The notes beneath the pieces are model-generated. The model searched no databases. It was not told the origin of the DNA and saw only the letters and a list, made by a program, of their open reading frames with translations. A program made the position numbers and the translations under genes. From Chitinophaga sp. Ak27 (GTDB taxonomy: Bacteria > Bacteroidota > Bacteroidia > Chitinophagales > Chitinophagaceae): a DNA stretch of 64,000 nucleotides. The DNA lies in the NCBI RefSeq assembly GCF_012726295.1, contig NZ_JABAOB010000004.1, forward strand, positions 543,374 through 607,373. Reading direction: 5' to 3'. Below are positions 8,677-16,781 of this stretch, piece after piece; position 1 is the stretch's first letter, and every line of letters starts with the position of its first letter.

Positions 8677-9736
8677 AATATTCCTCTCTGATGCGGATTA
8701 GCAATGATGCCGCCAGTGCCGGATCCGGATGGTCCGGTAAATCTGATGCAGCATATAATTGTTCCATTTGATCTAATTTTTCGGCCGCCATTTCCAGTAA
8801 CGTATCATAACTGAACTCGCCGTTGCGGATACGCAATAAAAAATCGCGGTCTTCTCTGTATACCCGTACTTCTTTGTAGCGGGCTATTTCGGCTGCCATG
8901 TTGAGCAAGCGAAAGGTATGCATCATGTGCTTACTGTCGTAGTCGGCACCCAGCGCCTGGTTATGCTGATAACGGGCATCGTTGCGCAACTCCACCCATT
9001 CCCAGTAGGACGCAAAGTCTTTGCAATACACAGTATACCCATCTTTGTTAAAGTGCATAATGCCCAACGGGTCAACGCCCGGGGGCACGGAGCTTAGCTG
9101 CACGTCGTTAGCACTTTCTCCCGAAAAAACACCTTTGAAGTCCACCGCCGTAGTAAACTGTCGCCGGTGATACAAAGCATATACATCCCGGAAGTGATCA
9201 ATCCTTGACAAGCCGCAATCCTCGGGGCGAAGACCTTTTTCGTATAGCCATTCCAATAATGGCATACTTTGCCCTCCCCTGATCACGTAGCAAAACTCAA
9301 TGACTGGTTTCCTGGTTTCCGGATAGGATTGATTGATCTTTTTATTCAATCCTCTCGCTTTCTTAATCTGGGCTTTTGCGTAGCCGGCAAAGGTATCCAG
9401 GCATAAGCGGGATAAAAAGTCTGCCGGTTTTACCAGGTCCATCAGCGGATGGCGGTATAATTCATTTTGCGCAGTAGTACTGAGCAGTTCCAATATATTG
9501 GGATTATTTTTCTCCAGCAATTCCAGGAAGCGCCGGATTTCAAAATATACTTCATCGTGGCTTTCGTTGGTTACCTGCGGCGTATAGGACATTCCATATA
9601 GCTCAGATTGAGGCAAGATAAATACTCCTTTTATATCGGTGTCTGATGTAGGCACCTGCAGGTTATAGGCCTTGCTTCCACTGATGCATTCCAGTAGTAT
9701 ACAGGACCGTTGTTGCTTTAACTCCTCAAAAGTCAT
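8657..9736 (-). CDS. RlaP-like nucleotidyltransferase 2 (RNA-repair-associated, DNA polymerase beta superfamily)
   Basis: About 359 residues from the chosen ATG. An in-frame ATG at 9778 would extend it 14 residues and deepen the overlap with the upstream gene. The Pol-beta-fold active site is visible as SGSKAY (GS at 20-21) with SDTD (D32, D34), followed by a long helical C-terminal region. It looks like a member of the nucleotidyltransferase family named RlaP because it accompanies RNA-repair ligases and kinases. It overlaps the genes on both sides (11 and 20 bases), pointing to coupled translation. The presumed role is adding nucleotides to RNA ends before sealing; this is inference. Confidence 0.85.
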   Translation of the reverse strand: MTFEELKQQRSCILLECISGSKAYNLQVPTSDTDIKGVFILPQSELYGMSYTPQVTNESHDEVYFEIRRFLELLEKNNPNILELLSTTAQNELYRHPLMDLVKPADFLSRLCLDTFAGYAKAQIKKARGLNKKINQSYPETRKPVIEFCYVIRGGQSMPLLEWLYEKGLRPEDCGLSRIDHFRDVYALYHRRQFTTAVDFKGVFSGESANDVQLSSVPPGVDPLGIMHFNKDGYTVYCKDFASYWEWVELRNDARYQHNQALGADYDSKHMMHTFRLLNMAAEIARYKEVRVYREDRDFLLRIRNGEFSYDTLLEMAAEKLDQMEQLYAASDLPDHPDPALAASLLIRIREEYYVPKKY

Positions 9737-10490
9737 AGGAAATATATTTACGGAAGAGGGCATCCAGTTCATTGGCATCGTTCTTCACCACGGGTAACTC
9801 CGCTGCCTGGTACCTGCATTCTTCCAGTATGCCGGCTATCCACTGATGTAATTCCGGCATGGCCGGTACCATCAGTTGCTCATCAGCGCCGGCTTTCAGC
9901 TGCAGCAGGTGATCAATAGCTGCCTGTATGCCGGCATCAGTAATCAAGGTACGAAGCTGGGAGAACTCCATTGGAGGCACGCCTTTTCCGGCTAAGATCC
10001 ATTGACAGGCGAGCATGGGGCGAAGCACATAAAAGTATTTCTTCAACTTCACCGAGGCACCCGACAGCTCATTGGTAAATACATTGGTAGCCATAGACTG
10101 GTAGTGGTGGCAACCTGAACGGGGCGAAAAATATTTTTCCATTAAGCTGGTAAGCGTTGCTTTAAAGTCTGTGATTTCCTGGTACACCACCGGTGATTGC
10201 AGCCATTCATACAGCGGCGCATTGGATTTCAGGAATAGCTGGAGTCCTTTACGGATATCCCAGCCGCTTACATCCAACACTTCATCTACCGGCAGTTCAA
10301 TCACATCGCGCTGTTCCAGGATGCTGAGGTAACTATCTTTATGACGGGCGTAAATAAAACGTACATCATAGTCACTGTCTGTAGAGGCAAAGCCCCAGGC
10401 GCGGCTACCTGATTCACAGGCGTAAAGAATTTTCACCTGGTGCTCCTCTTCCAGTGCTTTTATCTGTTGTAATATATTTGTTTCCATCAC
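9726..10490 (-). CDS. RlaP-like nucleotidyltransferase 1
   Basis: 254 residues from a GTG at 10490. The ATG directly after it (10487) overlaps the hen1 stop as TGATG and is the likelier start. Active-site pattern: SGSRAWG (G28, S29) then SDYDVR (D40, D42), the GS...DxD arrangement of Pol-beta nucleotidyltransferases. It is a diverged paralogue of the next gene: the N-terminal cores align by motif, and the C-terminal halves differ in length. Sits between hen1 and the second paralogue in a gapless operon. Confidence 0.86.
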   Translation of the reverse strand: MMETNILQQIKALEEEHQVKILYACESGSRAWGFASTDSDYDVRFIYARHKDSYLSILEQRDVIELPVDEVLDVSGWDIRKGLQLFLKSNAPLYEWLQSPVVYQEITDFKATLTSLMEKYFSPRSGCHHYQSMATNVFTNELSGASVKLKKYFYVLRPMLACQWILAGKGVPPMEFSQLRTLITDAGIQAAIDHLLQLKAGADEQLMVPAMPELHQWIAGILEECRYQAAELPVVKNDANELDALFRKYISYDF

Positions 10491-11857
10491 GAACGTTTAA
10501 ATAAGGCCAGCTGGCTGGGACCTCCCAGTACTTCATCTGTTTCTCCCAGCGGCCTGTAAGATACTTCATAACCAAATTGTGTGGCGACCCGGTTTCCCCA
10601 GGCAGCAAACTGCGATCTTGTCCATTCAAAACGGTGATCGCTATGCCGGAAAGCGCCGTCGCCTAATTTTTCATATAGCACATTGTACTCGGCATTAACG
10701 GTAGTAATGATCACGTATTGCGGCCTTGCATACTCAAACACCACCTTTTCCAGTGCAGCGAGCCGGGGTTCATCCAGGTGTTCAATCACTTCTACCAATA
10801 CGCCGGCATCAAAACCCGATAGGCGTTTATCCCTGTACGTGAGTGCTCCCTGTACCAGTTGCAGCCTCGCCCGTTGCATTTCTGGCAGTCGATCCATTTT
10901 CAGTTTGCTCTGCGCAATCTCCAGCGCATGGTAGCTAACATCCATACCCAGGATTTTCTTAAATGCCTGCTTTTCCATCAGCAAGCGTAGCAACTTTCCT
11001 TCGCCACATCCCATATCCGCCACGGTGGCTATATTCAGTTCAAGGAGTATATCCCTCACCGTTTGCAGACGCAGGTCGTGCAGCCTTATTTTATCTTTGG
11101 GCTGCTTCTCTTCCACCGGCAGTACCTCGTCTTTCATGATCATACCCAGTGCTTCTTTGGCAAGAGGACCTATATAACGCAGGTAACGGCGGGTGATCAG
11201 TTCTCTTGCAGGATGCGTATCCAGCCAGCCTTTCCCTTTTTCCATGAGCTTTTCAATCTCATGCCCGCCTATAAAATAATGTTTATCATTATCGCATACC
11301 GGAATGAGGATATACAGCTGGCTCAGGATAGTTTTAAGCGGCTGGGTATGACGCAGCGTCACATTAAAGTAACGGCTTTGTCCCCATTCGGGAAACTGGT
11401 CATCCAGCAGGTGCGATTGCACCGTGATATCATAGCCCAGGGGTTCAAAGAACTCGCGTAGCAAAGCCTCTCCACCTTTTACCGGGAGTACGGATAAATT
11501 GATTTCAAACGGAATAGCTTCATCTACCAGGTGTGGTTTGTCTTTACAACGTCCGTTCATAGCAGAGGAATATGCCTGTGCAATGGCAGCACTCATAAAA
11601 GAAGAGGCTACATAAGGGCGGTCATTCACATACTGTTCCAGTACAAAATCGGCGGGGCCATTGTTGCGGCGTACCAGGCGTACCGGGTCTATATCCAGCA
11701 GCAAAGCGGCGGTACAGCTTTCGTCAGTTGCCTCCGGGTAAAAAATATGGGCACTGCCTGCCGTCAGCGTTACGGTTTGTACTTTAGCAGGATGTTTATG
11801 CAACAGGTAGCCAAGGTCGGTCGCGGGGTAACGTTTAGTCGTAATAGTTAATAACAT
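10487..11857 (-). CDS. hen1: 3'-terminal RNA ribose 2'-O-methyltransferase Hen1
   Basis: 456 residues. The N-terminal about 240 residues are the bacterial Hen1 domain that contacts Pnkp and activates ligation. The C-terminal half is a SAM methyltransferase with motif I DMGCGEGKLLRLL and the metal site E356-V-I-E359-H360, plus a later histidine in RHSDHRFEW. It methylates the 2'-OH at the cleavage site so the repaired RNA cannot be cut there again. First gene of a four-gene operon, with a good promoter 50-80 bases upstream. Confidence 0.96.
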   Translation of the reverse strand: MLLTITTKRYPATDLGYLLHKHPAKVQTVTLTAGSAHIFYPEATDESCTAALLLDIDPVRLVRRNNGPADFVLEQYVNDRPYVASSFMSAAIAQAYSSAMNGRCKDKPHLVDEAIPFEINLSVLPVKGGEALLREFFEPLGYDITVQSHLLDDQFPEWGQSRYFNVTLRHTQPLKTILSQLYILIPVCDNDKHYFIGGHEIEKLMEKGKGWLDTHPARELITRRYLRYIGPLAKEALGMIMKDEVLPVEEKQPKDKIRLHDLRLQTVRDILLELNIATVADMGCGEGKLLRLLMEKQAFKKILGMDVSYHALEIAQSKLKMDRLPEMQRARLQLVQGALTYRDKRLSGFDAGVLVEVIEHLDEPRLAALEKVVFEYARPQYVIITTVNAEYNVLYEKLGDGAFRHSDHRFEWTRSQFAAWGNRVATQFGYEVSYRPLGETDEVLGGPSQLALFKRS

Positions 11858-11865
11858 CGGTCAAC

Positions 11866-11938
11866 TGTGCTCTTTCACGGAAGCACGCTTTTTATCATGA
11901 ATAGAACGAAGATATTATTTTTTATTATTTAGTACAAA
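11866..11938 (-). promoter_or_regulatory. Promoter and leader hairpin of the RNA-repair operon
   Basis: Read on the minus strand: TTTG (11935-11938), a 20-base spacer, then TATCTTCG (11907-11914). This is one base off TAnnTTTG, and both box and spacer are the same as in the tRNA-Arg promoter at 46886-46917. The predicted leader of about 40 nt can form a small hairpin GTGCT/AGCAC just before the hen1 ATG. Confidence 0.65.
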
Positions 11939-12005
11939 TTCATGACATATCTCCGCAGATCTTCTCTGAAATATAATATTGATAAAATATTTTATTATTA
12001 GAATT

Positions 12006-12026
12006 AGTCTACTATATTTGTAGACT
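12006..12026 (+). promoter_or_regulatory. metY -7 element embedded in a palindrome
   Basis: TATATTTG (12013-12020) fits TAnnTTTG. A perfect 7-bp inverted repeat AGTCTAC / GTAGACT (12006-12012, 12020-12026) brackets it, so a bound repressor would cover the promoter. No TTG at a normal -33 distance was found. The regulator is unknown. Confidence 0.5.
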
Positions 12027-12054
12027 TTTTATATCTATTCTAAATCCCCCAGTT

Positions 12055-13359
12055 ATGTCTACTAAGCCATTACATTTCGACACGTTGCAGGTGCACGCAG
12101 GCTACCAGCCGGAATCTTCCACGCATGCAGCTGCAGTACCTATTTACCAAACCACTTCTTACACATTCGACAGTGCAGAACATGCAGCAGATCTGTTCCA
12201 GCTGAAGCAGTTTGGTAACATCTACACCCGTATCATGAATCCAACTACGGATGTATTTGAGAAAAGAGTAGCCGCATTGGAAGGCGGCGTAGGCGCATTG
12301 GCCGTAGCATCGGGGCAGGCGGCACAGTTCATTGCCCTCCACAATATTTTATTACCGGGCGATAACTTTGTATGCTCTTCCTATCTGTATGGTGGTACCT
12401 TCAACCAGTTTAAAGTGAGCTTCAAGCGTATCGGTGTAGAAGCCCGATTTGCAGATCTTGACAAGCCGGAGAGCTTCGAAGCATTGATTGATGCAGATAC
12501 CAAAGCAATTTACGTGGAAACCATCGGTAACCCGGGGTTTGCCATTCCTGACTTTGAAAAGATCAGCGCTATTGCACGCAAGCACGACCTGCCACTGGTA
12601 GTTGACAATACTTTTGGGGCAGGCGGTTACCTGTGCCGTCCACTGGAACACGGCGCCAACGTGGTAGTGGAAGCCGCTACCAAATGGATTGGCGGACATG
12701 GCACCAGCATAGGCGGTATCATCGTAGATGGCGGCAATTATAACTGGGGCAATGGTAAGTTCAAACAATTCAGCGAACCAGACGAAGCATACCATGGCAT
12801 GAAATTCTGGGAAGTATTTGGCGACCATAGTCCGTTTGGCAACATTGCCTATATTATCCGTGCACGCGTAGCGGGACTGCGTAGCTGGGGGCCTGCCCTT
12901 TCCCCGCAAAACGCTTTCCTCTTTATCCAGGGATTGGAAACATTATCCCTGCGGGTACAAAGGACGGTAGATAATGCACTGGCACTGGCCGAGTGGCTGC
13001 AACAACATCCGCAGGTAGATTCCGTGAACTATCCCGGGCTGCCCGGCAATAAATACCATGAGCTGGGTAAAAAATACCTGCGGCATGGCTTTGGCGGCGT
13101 ACTATCATTTAAAATCAAAGGAGGTAAAGAAGCGGCTGATAAATTCGTACAGTCGTTGAAGTTAGTATATCACCTGGCCAACGTAGGTGATTCCAAAACA
13201 CTGATCATTCACCCCGCCACTACCACACATCAGCAATTGAGCGAGGAAGAGCAAAGGAAAGCCGGAGTAGCGCCGGGCGTACTGCGCATTTCCTTGGGTA
13301 TAGAACATATTGACGATATCAAGGGAGACCTGGGCCAGGCATTTGATACTGTTCTCTAG
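12055..13359 (+). CDS. metY: O-acetylhomoserine sulfhydrylase (Cys/Met metabolism PLP enzyme)
   Basis: 434-residue PLP-dependent gamma-replacement enzyme, expected to make homocysteine from O-acetylhomoserine and sulfide. Motifs: LQVHAGYQPES at the N-terminus, the phosphate loop ASGQAAQF, VVDNTFGAGGYLCRP, and the Schiff-base lysine K210 in ATKWIGGHG. The length (about 430) and the insert near VDGGNYNW favour MetY over the shorter cystathionine gamma-synthase/lyase. Monocistronic. Its control region contains a palindrome overlapping the -7 box. Confidence 0.94.
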   Translation: MSTKPLHFDTLQVHAGYQPESSTHAAAVPIYQTTSYTFDSAEHAADLFQLKQFGNIYTRIMNPTTDVFEKRVAALEGGVGALAVASGQAAQFIALHNILLPGDNFVCSSYLYGGTFNQFKVSFKRIGVEARFADLDKPESFEALIDADTKAIYVETIGNPGFAIPDFEKISAIARKHDLPLVVDNTFGAGGYLCRPLEHGANVVVEAATKWIGGHGTSIGGIIVDGGNYNWGNGKFKQFSEPDEAYHGMKFWEVFGDHSPFGNIAYIIRARVAGLRSWGPALSPQNAFLFIQGLETLSLRVQRTVDNALALAEWLQQHPQVDSVNYPGLPGNKYHELGKKYLRHGFGGVLSFKIKGGKEAADKFVQSLKLVYHLANVGDSKTLIIHPATTTHQQLSEEEQRKAGVAPGVLRISLGIEHIDDIKGDLGQAFDTVL

Positions 13360-13406
13360 CACAGGGCCTGGATTGCCGGCATACCGTATCTGTGTGCCGG
13401 CAATTT

Positions 13407-15866
13407 TTACTCATCTACAATCTTTCCTCCGTCATCGCGGCCATCATCTCCTTTCCCCAGCTTTATTTTCACCTTGCCATCTTTTTCTGACACGGCCCGC
13501 AGGTGCAATATAATTCCTCTCCTGCTGCGTTTACGTTTTTCTTCTTTATCAGTAATGTCAGCATCCTTCGCAGGATTTCGCAAAGGCACATCCAGGTTGA
13601 TATTGGTGCCGCCGTCCAGGCCATAAACACCCTGCACATCTATATTTACCGCACTGGAAGCAATACGCATGGGTGGAATCATTATTTTATTGCCGGCTAT
13701 CTGGAAGGTATTACTCAAGTTCTCAAAGGTGATGCTATCGAGGTGGCGTTTGCGGAAGGCGAAATTCCCGATATCCGCCAGAGGCCCGAAGTTGACCAGG
13801 GCGCCGTTCCTCAGGTTGAAGTTGACCGCTCCAGACAACGATCGCTTCGCCAATGTGCCGTTATCCAGGATGTTACCTTTTAAATTCACTTTAGCGGATA
13901 CATTTCCTTTTAGGTTTTCTGCCGTTAACCCATCCAATCCGAAGTTATTGAACGCATAAAACAACTGGTTAATATGCACATTATTTACCGTAGCATTTAT
14001 TTGGAAGTAATTGTTATTCCCCTCCTGGTGCACATTTCCAGCCATCTGCATATTGCCGCCGGCATGTTGCAGGGCAATCTGCTTCAGCAGGATATCTGTA
14101 TTCGTCAGGTCGACGACAGCTTTTACCTGTTGGGCGGTAAAACGCTGATAGATTACCTTATCCAGTGCCACCTGCATATTCACATTGCTGGAAGCCAATA
14201 CCACATCGAGCTGCTGGGATACCCGGCCCATCCTTACTTTCTGCTGGCTGCGGGAGGGTTTAGCCTTCCTGCGGGGCGACAGAAAACTTTTGAACTCGTT
14301 GAGATCTACCAACGGACTTCGTATGTTCCAAGTGATCGCTATTTTTTCAGGTGTCGTGAAGTATAGGTTCAACAGGTTCTTGATAGCTCCGTTCATCTGT
14401 AAACTGCTTTTGGCCGACTGTATACGGATGTTTTCCAGCAGCAGATCCTGCCCGGTGAAACGCAGGGTGGCGCTGGCATCGTGAAAATCCAGGCTACGCG
14501 GCAGGTAGGAAAAAGCGCCCTTTTGTATCTGCACAACGCCTTGCAATGATGACGCTGTATTATCATCTTTCAACAGCGGTCCGGTGTAAAACAGATCGGC
14601 ATCGGCATGCCCGTCTTTGAACAAAATGGGCGCATCATCAGGGGTAGCGCTATTCAGGGTGGTGAGCGGAAAAGCTGACCGGAAATGCCCACGTAACAGT
14701 GGCTGTTTCAGATTCACCACCCGGATGGTATCTGCTTTCAGAGGGACACCGGATAAGTTCGCGCTTAGGCCAAAAATAGTCACCGCTGAGTTTTCGTCGG
14801 TATGCCCGCGGCCAGGCAGGACTTCATTATTAAACCGGCCGGTAAAATTACAGTTCGTCCACTCTCCCATGGTAGTAACCAGCACGTTGCCGGTTGTTTT
14901 CCAGGTAACACGTACATCAGGAGTATCCCGGAATTTCATATGCCCTGCGAGATCGGCCTCTGCATCCAGCGGTTCAGAGAGAGTGATACTATTTAACTTA
15001 GTGCTTATATTGGGAGGCAGCCAGGTAGCCGCATCATTCAGGAGCACCTGGTTGGCATTAATTTTTAGCTGGAACGGCGGTGGTTTCTCTCCAAAGCCAA
15101 ATTGCCCGGTGATTTGTACCGGGTGATCGTCGATCCGGATTTCCTGGGGCGGCACCATCATTATTTTCGTACGTTTATTGAAGATCACCGACAGGTTCAG
15201 TTGCAGTAGCTTATCCTTCAGATAGCTACCCTTGAGCGTATTGAACTCGAAATTTTTAGAGAGAATATTAGACAGTACTGTTACTTGTATAGTGCTGTCG
15301 GATGCTTTCACTTTGCCATCCAGCCGGTTGATTGTTAGCTGAAACAGCTTGAATTTTTGCCGGTTATCTATCACAAAGTTGATATTACGGAACAACAGTT
15401 GCCGGATATTGGCGTCTTTGTGGTTACTGGCTTTCTTCTTATCGCCCGTCCCTTGCAACACATAGGTATTGGAATAGCCGGTAGAATCTGTGTATAAAAA
15501 CAGCGTGCCATCCTGCAACGTCACTTCGTTCACCTCTACGTGCCTGCGTAACAGTGATAACGTATTTACCCGTACGAAAATATAGTCTACATCCACCAGT
15601 GCATGCCGGTGTTGCTGCCACAGGCTATCCTGTAATACTACTTTTTTCAAAGCAATAGATACATTAGGAAAGCTCTTTAGCACAGAGGGTTCTATATCCT
15701 GGATGGTAAGCTTTCCATTCAGCCGGTCATTTAGCTGGGCGGTCAGCTGCTTCAGGAACTCCGTTTTGTTAGCATGTATATACCAGGTCATCCCGAGGAA
15801 CAACAGTACAACTAAAGCTATCATTATGCCGCATCCCAGGAGTATCATCCGGAGCCATTTTCGCAT
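13407..15866 (-). CDS. AsmA-family envelope protein
   Basis: 819 residues from the ATG at 15866 (MRKWLRMILLG). The in-frame ATG at 15950 would put 28 poorly conserved residues in front of the membrane anchor. One N-terminal transmembrane helix (MIALVVLLFLGMTWYI) is followed by the AsmA start pattern (LNDRLNGKLTIQDIEPSVLKSFPNVSIAL) and a long beta-rich repeat body. The basic tail KRKRSRRG lies near the C-terminus. AsmA/TamB-like proteins span the periplasm and are thought to help lipid transport or outer-membrane assembly. Convergent with metY. Confidence 0.9.
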   Translation of the reverse strand: MRKWLRMILLGCGIMIALVVLLFLGMTWYIHANKTEFLKQLTAQLNDRLNGKLTIQDIEPSVLKSFPNVSIALKKVVLQDSLWQQHRHALVDVDYIFVRVNTLSLLRRHVEVNEVTLQDGTLFLYTDSTGYSNTYVLQGTGDKKKASNHKDANIRQLLFRNINFVIDNRQKFKLFQLTINRLDGKVKASDSTIQVTVLSNILSKNFEFNTLKGSYLKDKLLQLNLSVIFNKRTKIMMVPPQEIRIDDHPVQITGQFGFGEKPPPFQLKINANQVLLNDAATWLPPNISTKLNSITLSEPLDAEADLAGHMKFRDTPDVRVTWKTTGNVLVTTMGEWTNCNFTGRFNNEVLPGRGHTDENSAVTIFGLSANLSGVPLKADTIRVVNLKQPLLRGHFRSAFPLTTLNSATPDDAPILFKDGHADADLFYTGPLLKDDNTASSLQGVVQIQKGAFSYLPRSLDFHDASATLRFTGQDLLLENIRIQSAKSSLQMNGAIKNLLNLYFTTPEKIAITWNIRSPLVDLNEFKSFLSPRRKAKPSRSQQKVRMGRVSQQLDVVLASSNVNMQVALDKVIYQRFTAQQVKAVVDLTNTDILLKQIALQHAGGNMQMAGNVHQEGNNNYFQINATVNNVHINQLFYAFNNFGLDGLTAENLKGNVSAKVNLKGNILDNGTLAKRSLSGAVNFNLRNGALVNFGPLADIGNFAFRKRHLDSITFENLSNTFQIAGNKIMIPPMRIASSAVNIDVQGVYGLDGGTNINLDVPLRNPAKDADITDKEEKRKRSRRGIILHLRAVSEKDGKVKIKLGKGDDGRDDGGKIVDE

Positions 15867-16060
15867 AAGGTAAAGGTTTTTATTTGCTATAACAGATGAA
15901 AGGGTAAACAGTTTAATACTGCTAAAAACCATGCCTGCCGGCCTGGGCACTGGAGCATTGAGAATATGGGGCTGAAACCAGGGATAGTTGAGGCAAAAAA
16001 ACCACAGTAGCTGCTATAACGCCACAGTAACGGTGAGGGCTGTCCGAAATTGGGGAATAG

Positions 16061-16099
16061 TTTATACCGGGTGCCAATTTCTTTGCCACCCGGTATAAA
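16061..16099. terminator. Strong hairpin downstream of the thioredoxin-like gene
   Basis: Perfect 13-bp stem TTTATACCGGGTG / CACCCGGTATAAA with a 13-base loop, a few bases past the minus-strand stop codon. The minus-strand side lacks a T-run, so it is either a weak terminator or a 3'-end stabilising hairpin. Confidence 0.55.
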
Positions 16100-16106
16100 T
16101 AGTTTT

Positions 16107-16661
16107 TTAGTGCCCGGGAGCGATCTTACTGAACCTTGTTCGAATAGCGTCGAGTTCCGTAGTTTTCATCCGGGAAGTTTTTTTAAGAAGGGTGATAAAG
16201 TAGTCTACTTCCGCTTTCTGAGCCGGGCAACCTACATTCTGCAATTTCCCCGTGACAGCATCTTTCATACGGCTATCAGCCAGCAATTCCCCGGCCGGGC
16301 TTAAAATAAGCCAGAAAGGAATACCTTCCTTATCGCCGTTATATTTCGCGAGCATGTCAAATCCACCGGGATTTTCGAGCGATTTCTTATCGCCGTTTTC
16401 CAGGACGGTAATGTGACGGATTTCGTAGTTGTCGGTAAAATACTTTTTACAGGAAGCATCGTTCATGGCAGTGTCCATCCTGTGGCACCAGCCGCACCAG
16501 GACGCGTGGAAAATAACGAATACTTTTTTATTGTTTTTGCCAGCCTTGCTGCAGGCTTCTTTTACCACCTGGCTGGCCGCAGGAGGTGCTTGCTGGGCTT
16601 GTACTTGTGAAAATACGCCTATTGCGAACAAGCACCAGAAGGAAAGTAATAAAGATCGCAT
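16107..16661 (-). CDS. Secreted thioredoxin-like protein
   Basis: 184 residues: a cleavable signal peptide (about 1-22, ending QVQA) and a thioredoxin fold with redox motif C56-G-W-C59 in ASWCGWCHRMD. A cis-proline-like GIPFWLIL segment follows, as in DUF255/thioredoxin_7-type proteins. Expected in the periplasm for disulfide reduction or isomerisation. The C-terminal about 40 residues carry a further Cys (NVGCPAQ). Monocistronic. Confidence 0.88.
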   Translation of the reverse strand: MRSLLLSFWCLFAIGVFSQVQAQQAPPAASQVVKEACSKAGKNNKKVFVIFHASWCGWCHRMDTAMNDASCKKYFTDNYEIRHITVLENGDKKSLENPGGFDMLAKYNGDKEGIPFWLILSPAGELLADSRMKDAVTGKLQNVGCPAQKAEVDYFITLLKKTSRMKTTELDAIRTRFSKIAPGH

Positions 16662-16781
16662 GGGTGATTGGTTTTACTCAAAAATAAGGTTAATCTGCGT
16701 TCTCTTTAAAAAAGATCAGCGAAGATACCGGCAGTTAATTGACCGTCATCTTCGCTATCCTATGTATTATTGTTAATGCGT

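Noticed and set aside
6073..11857. Restriction/toxin-antitoxin (MNT/HEPN-like) system because of the two nucleotidyltransferases
   Set aside because: No HEPN partner or restriction gene; the flanking Pnkp and Hen1 define the module as RNA repair.
12352..12909. 185-codon ORF opposite metY
   Set aside because: Antisense to the PLP domain of metY; no motif of its own.
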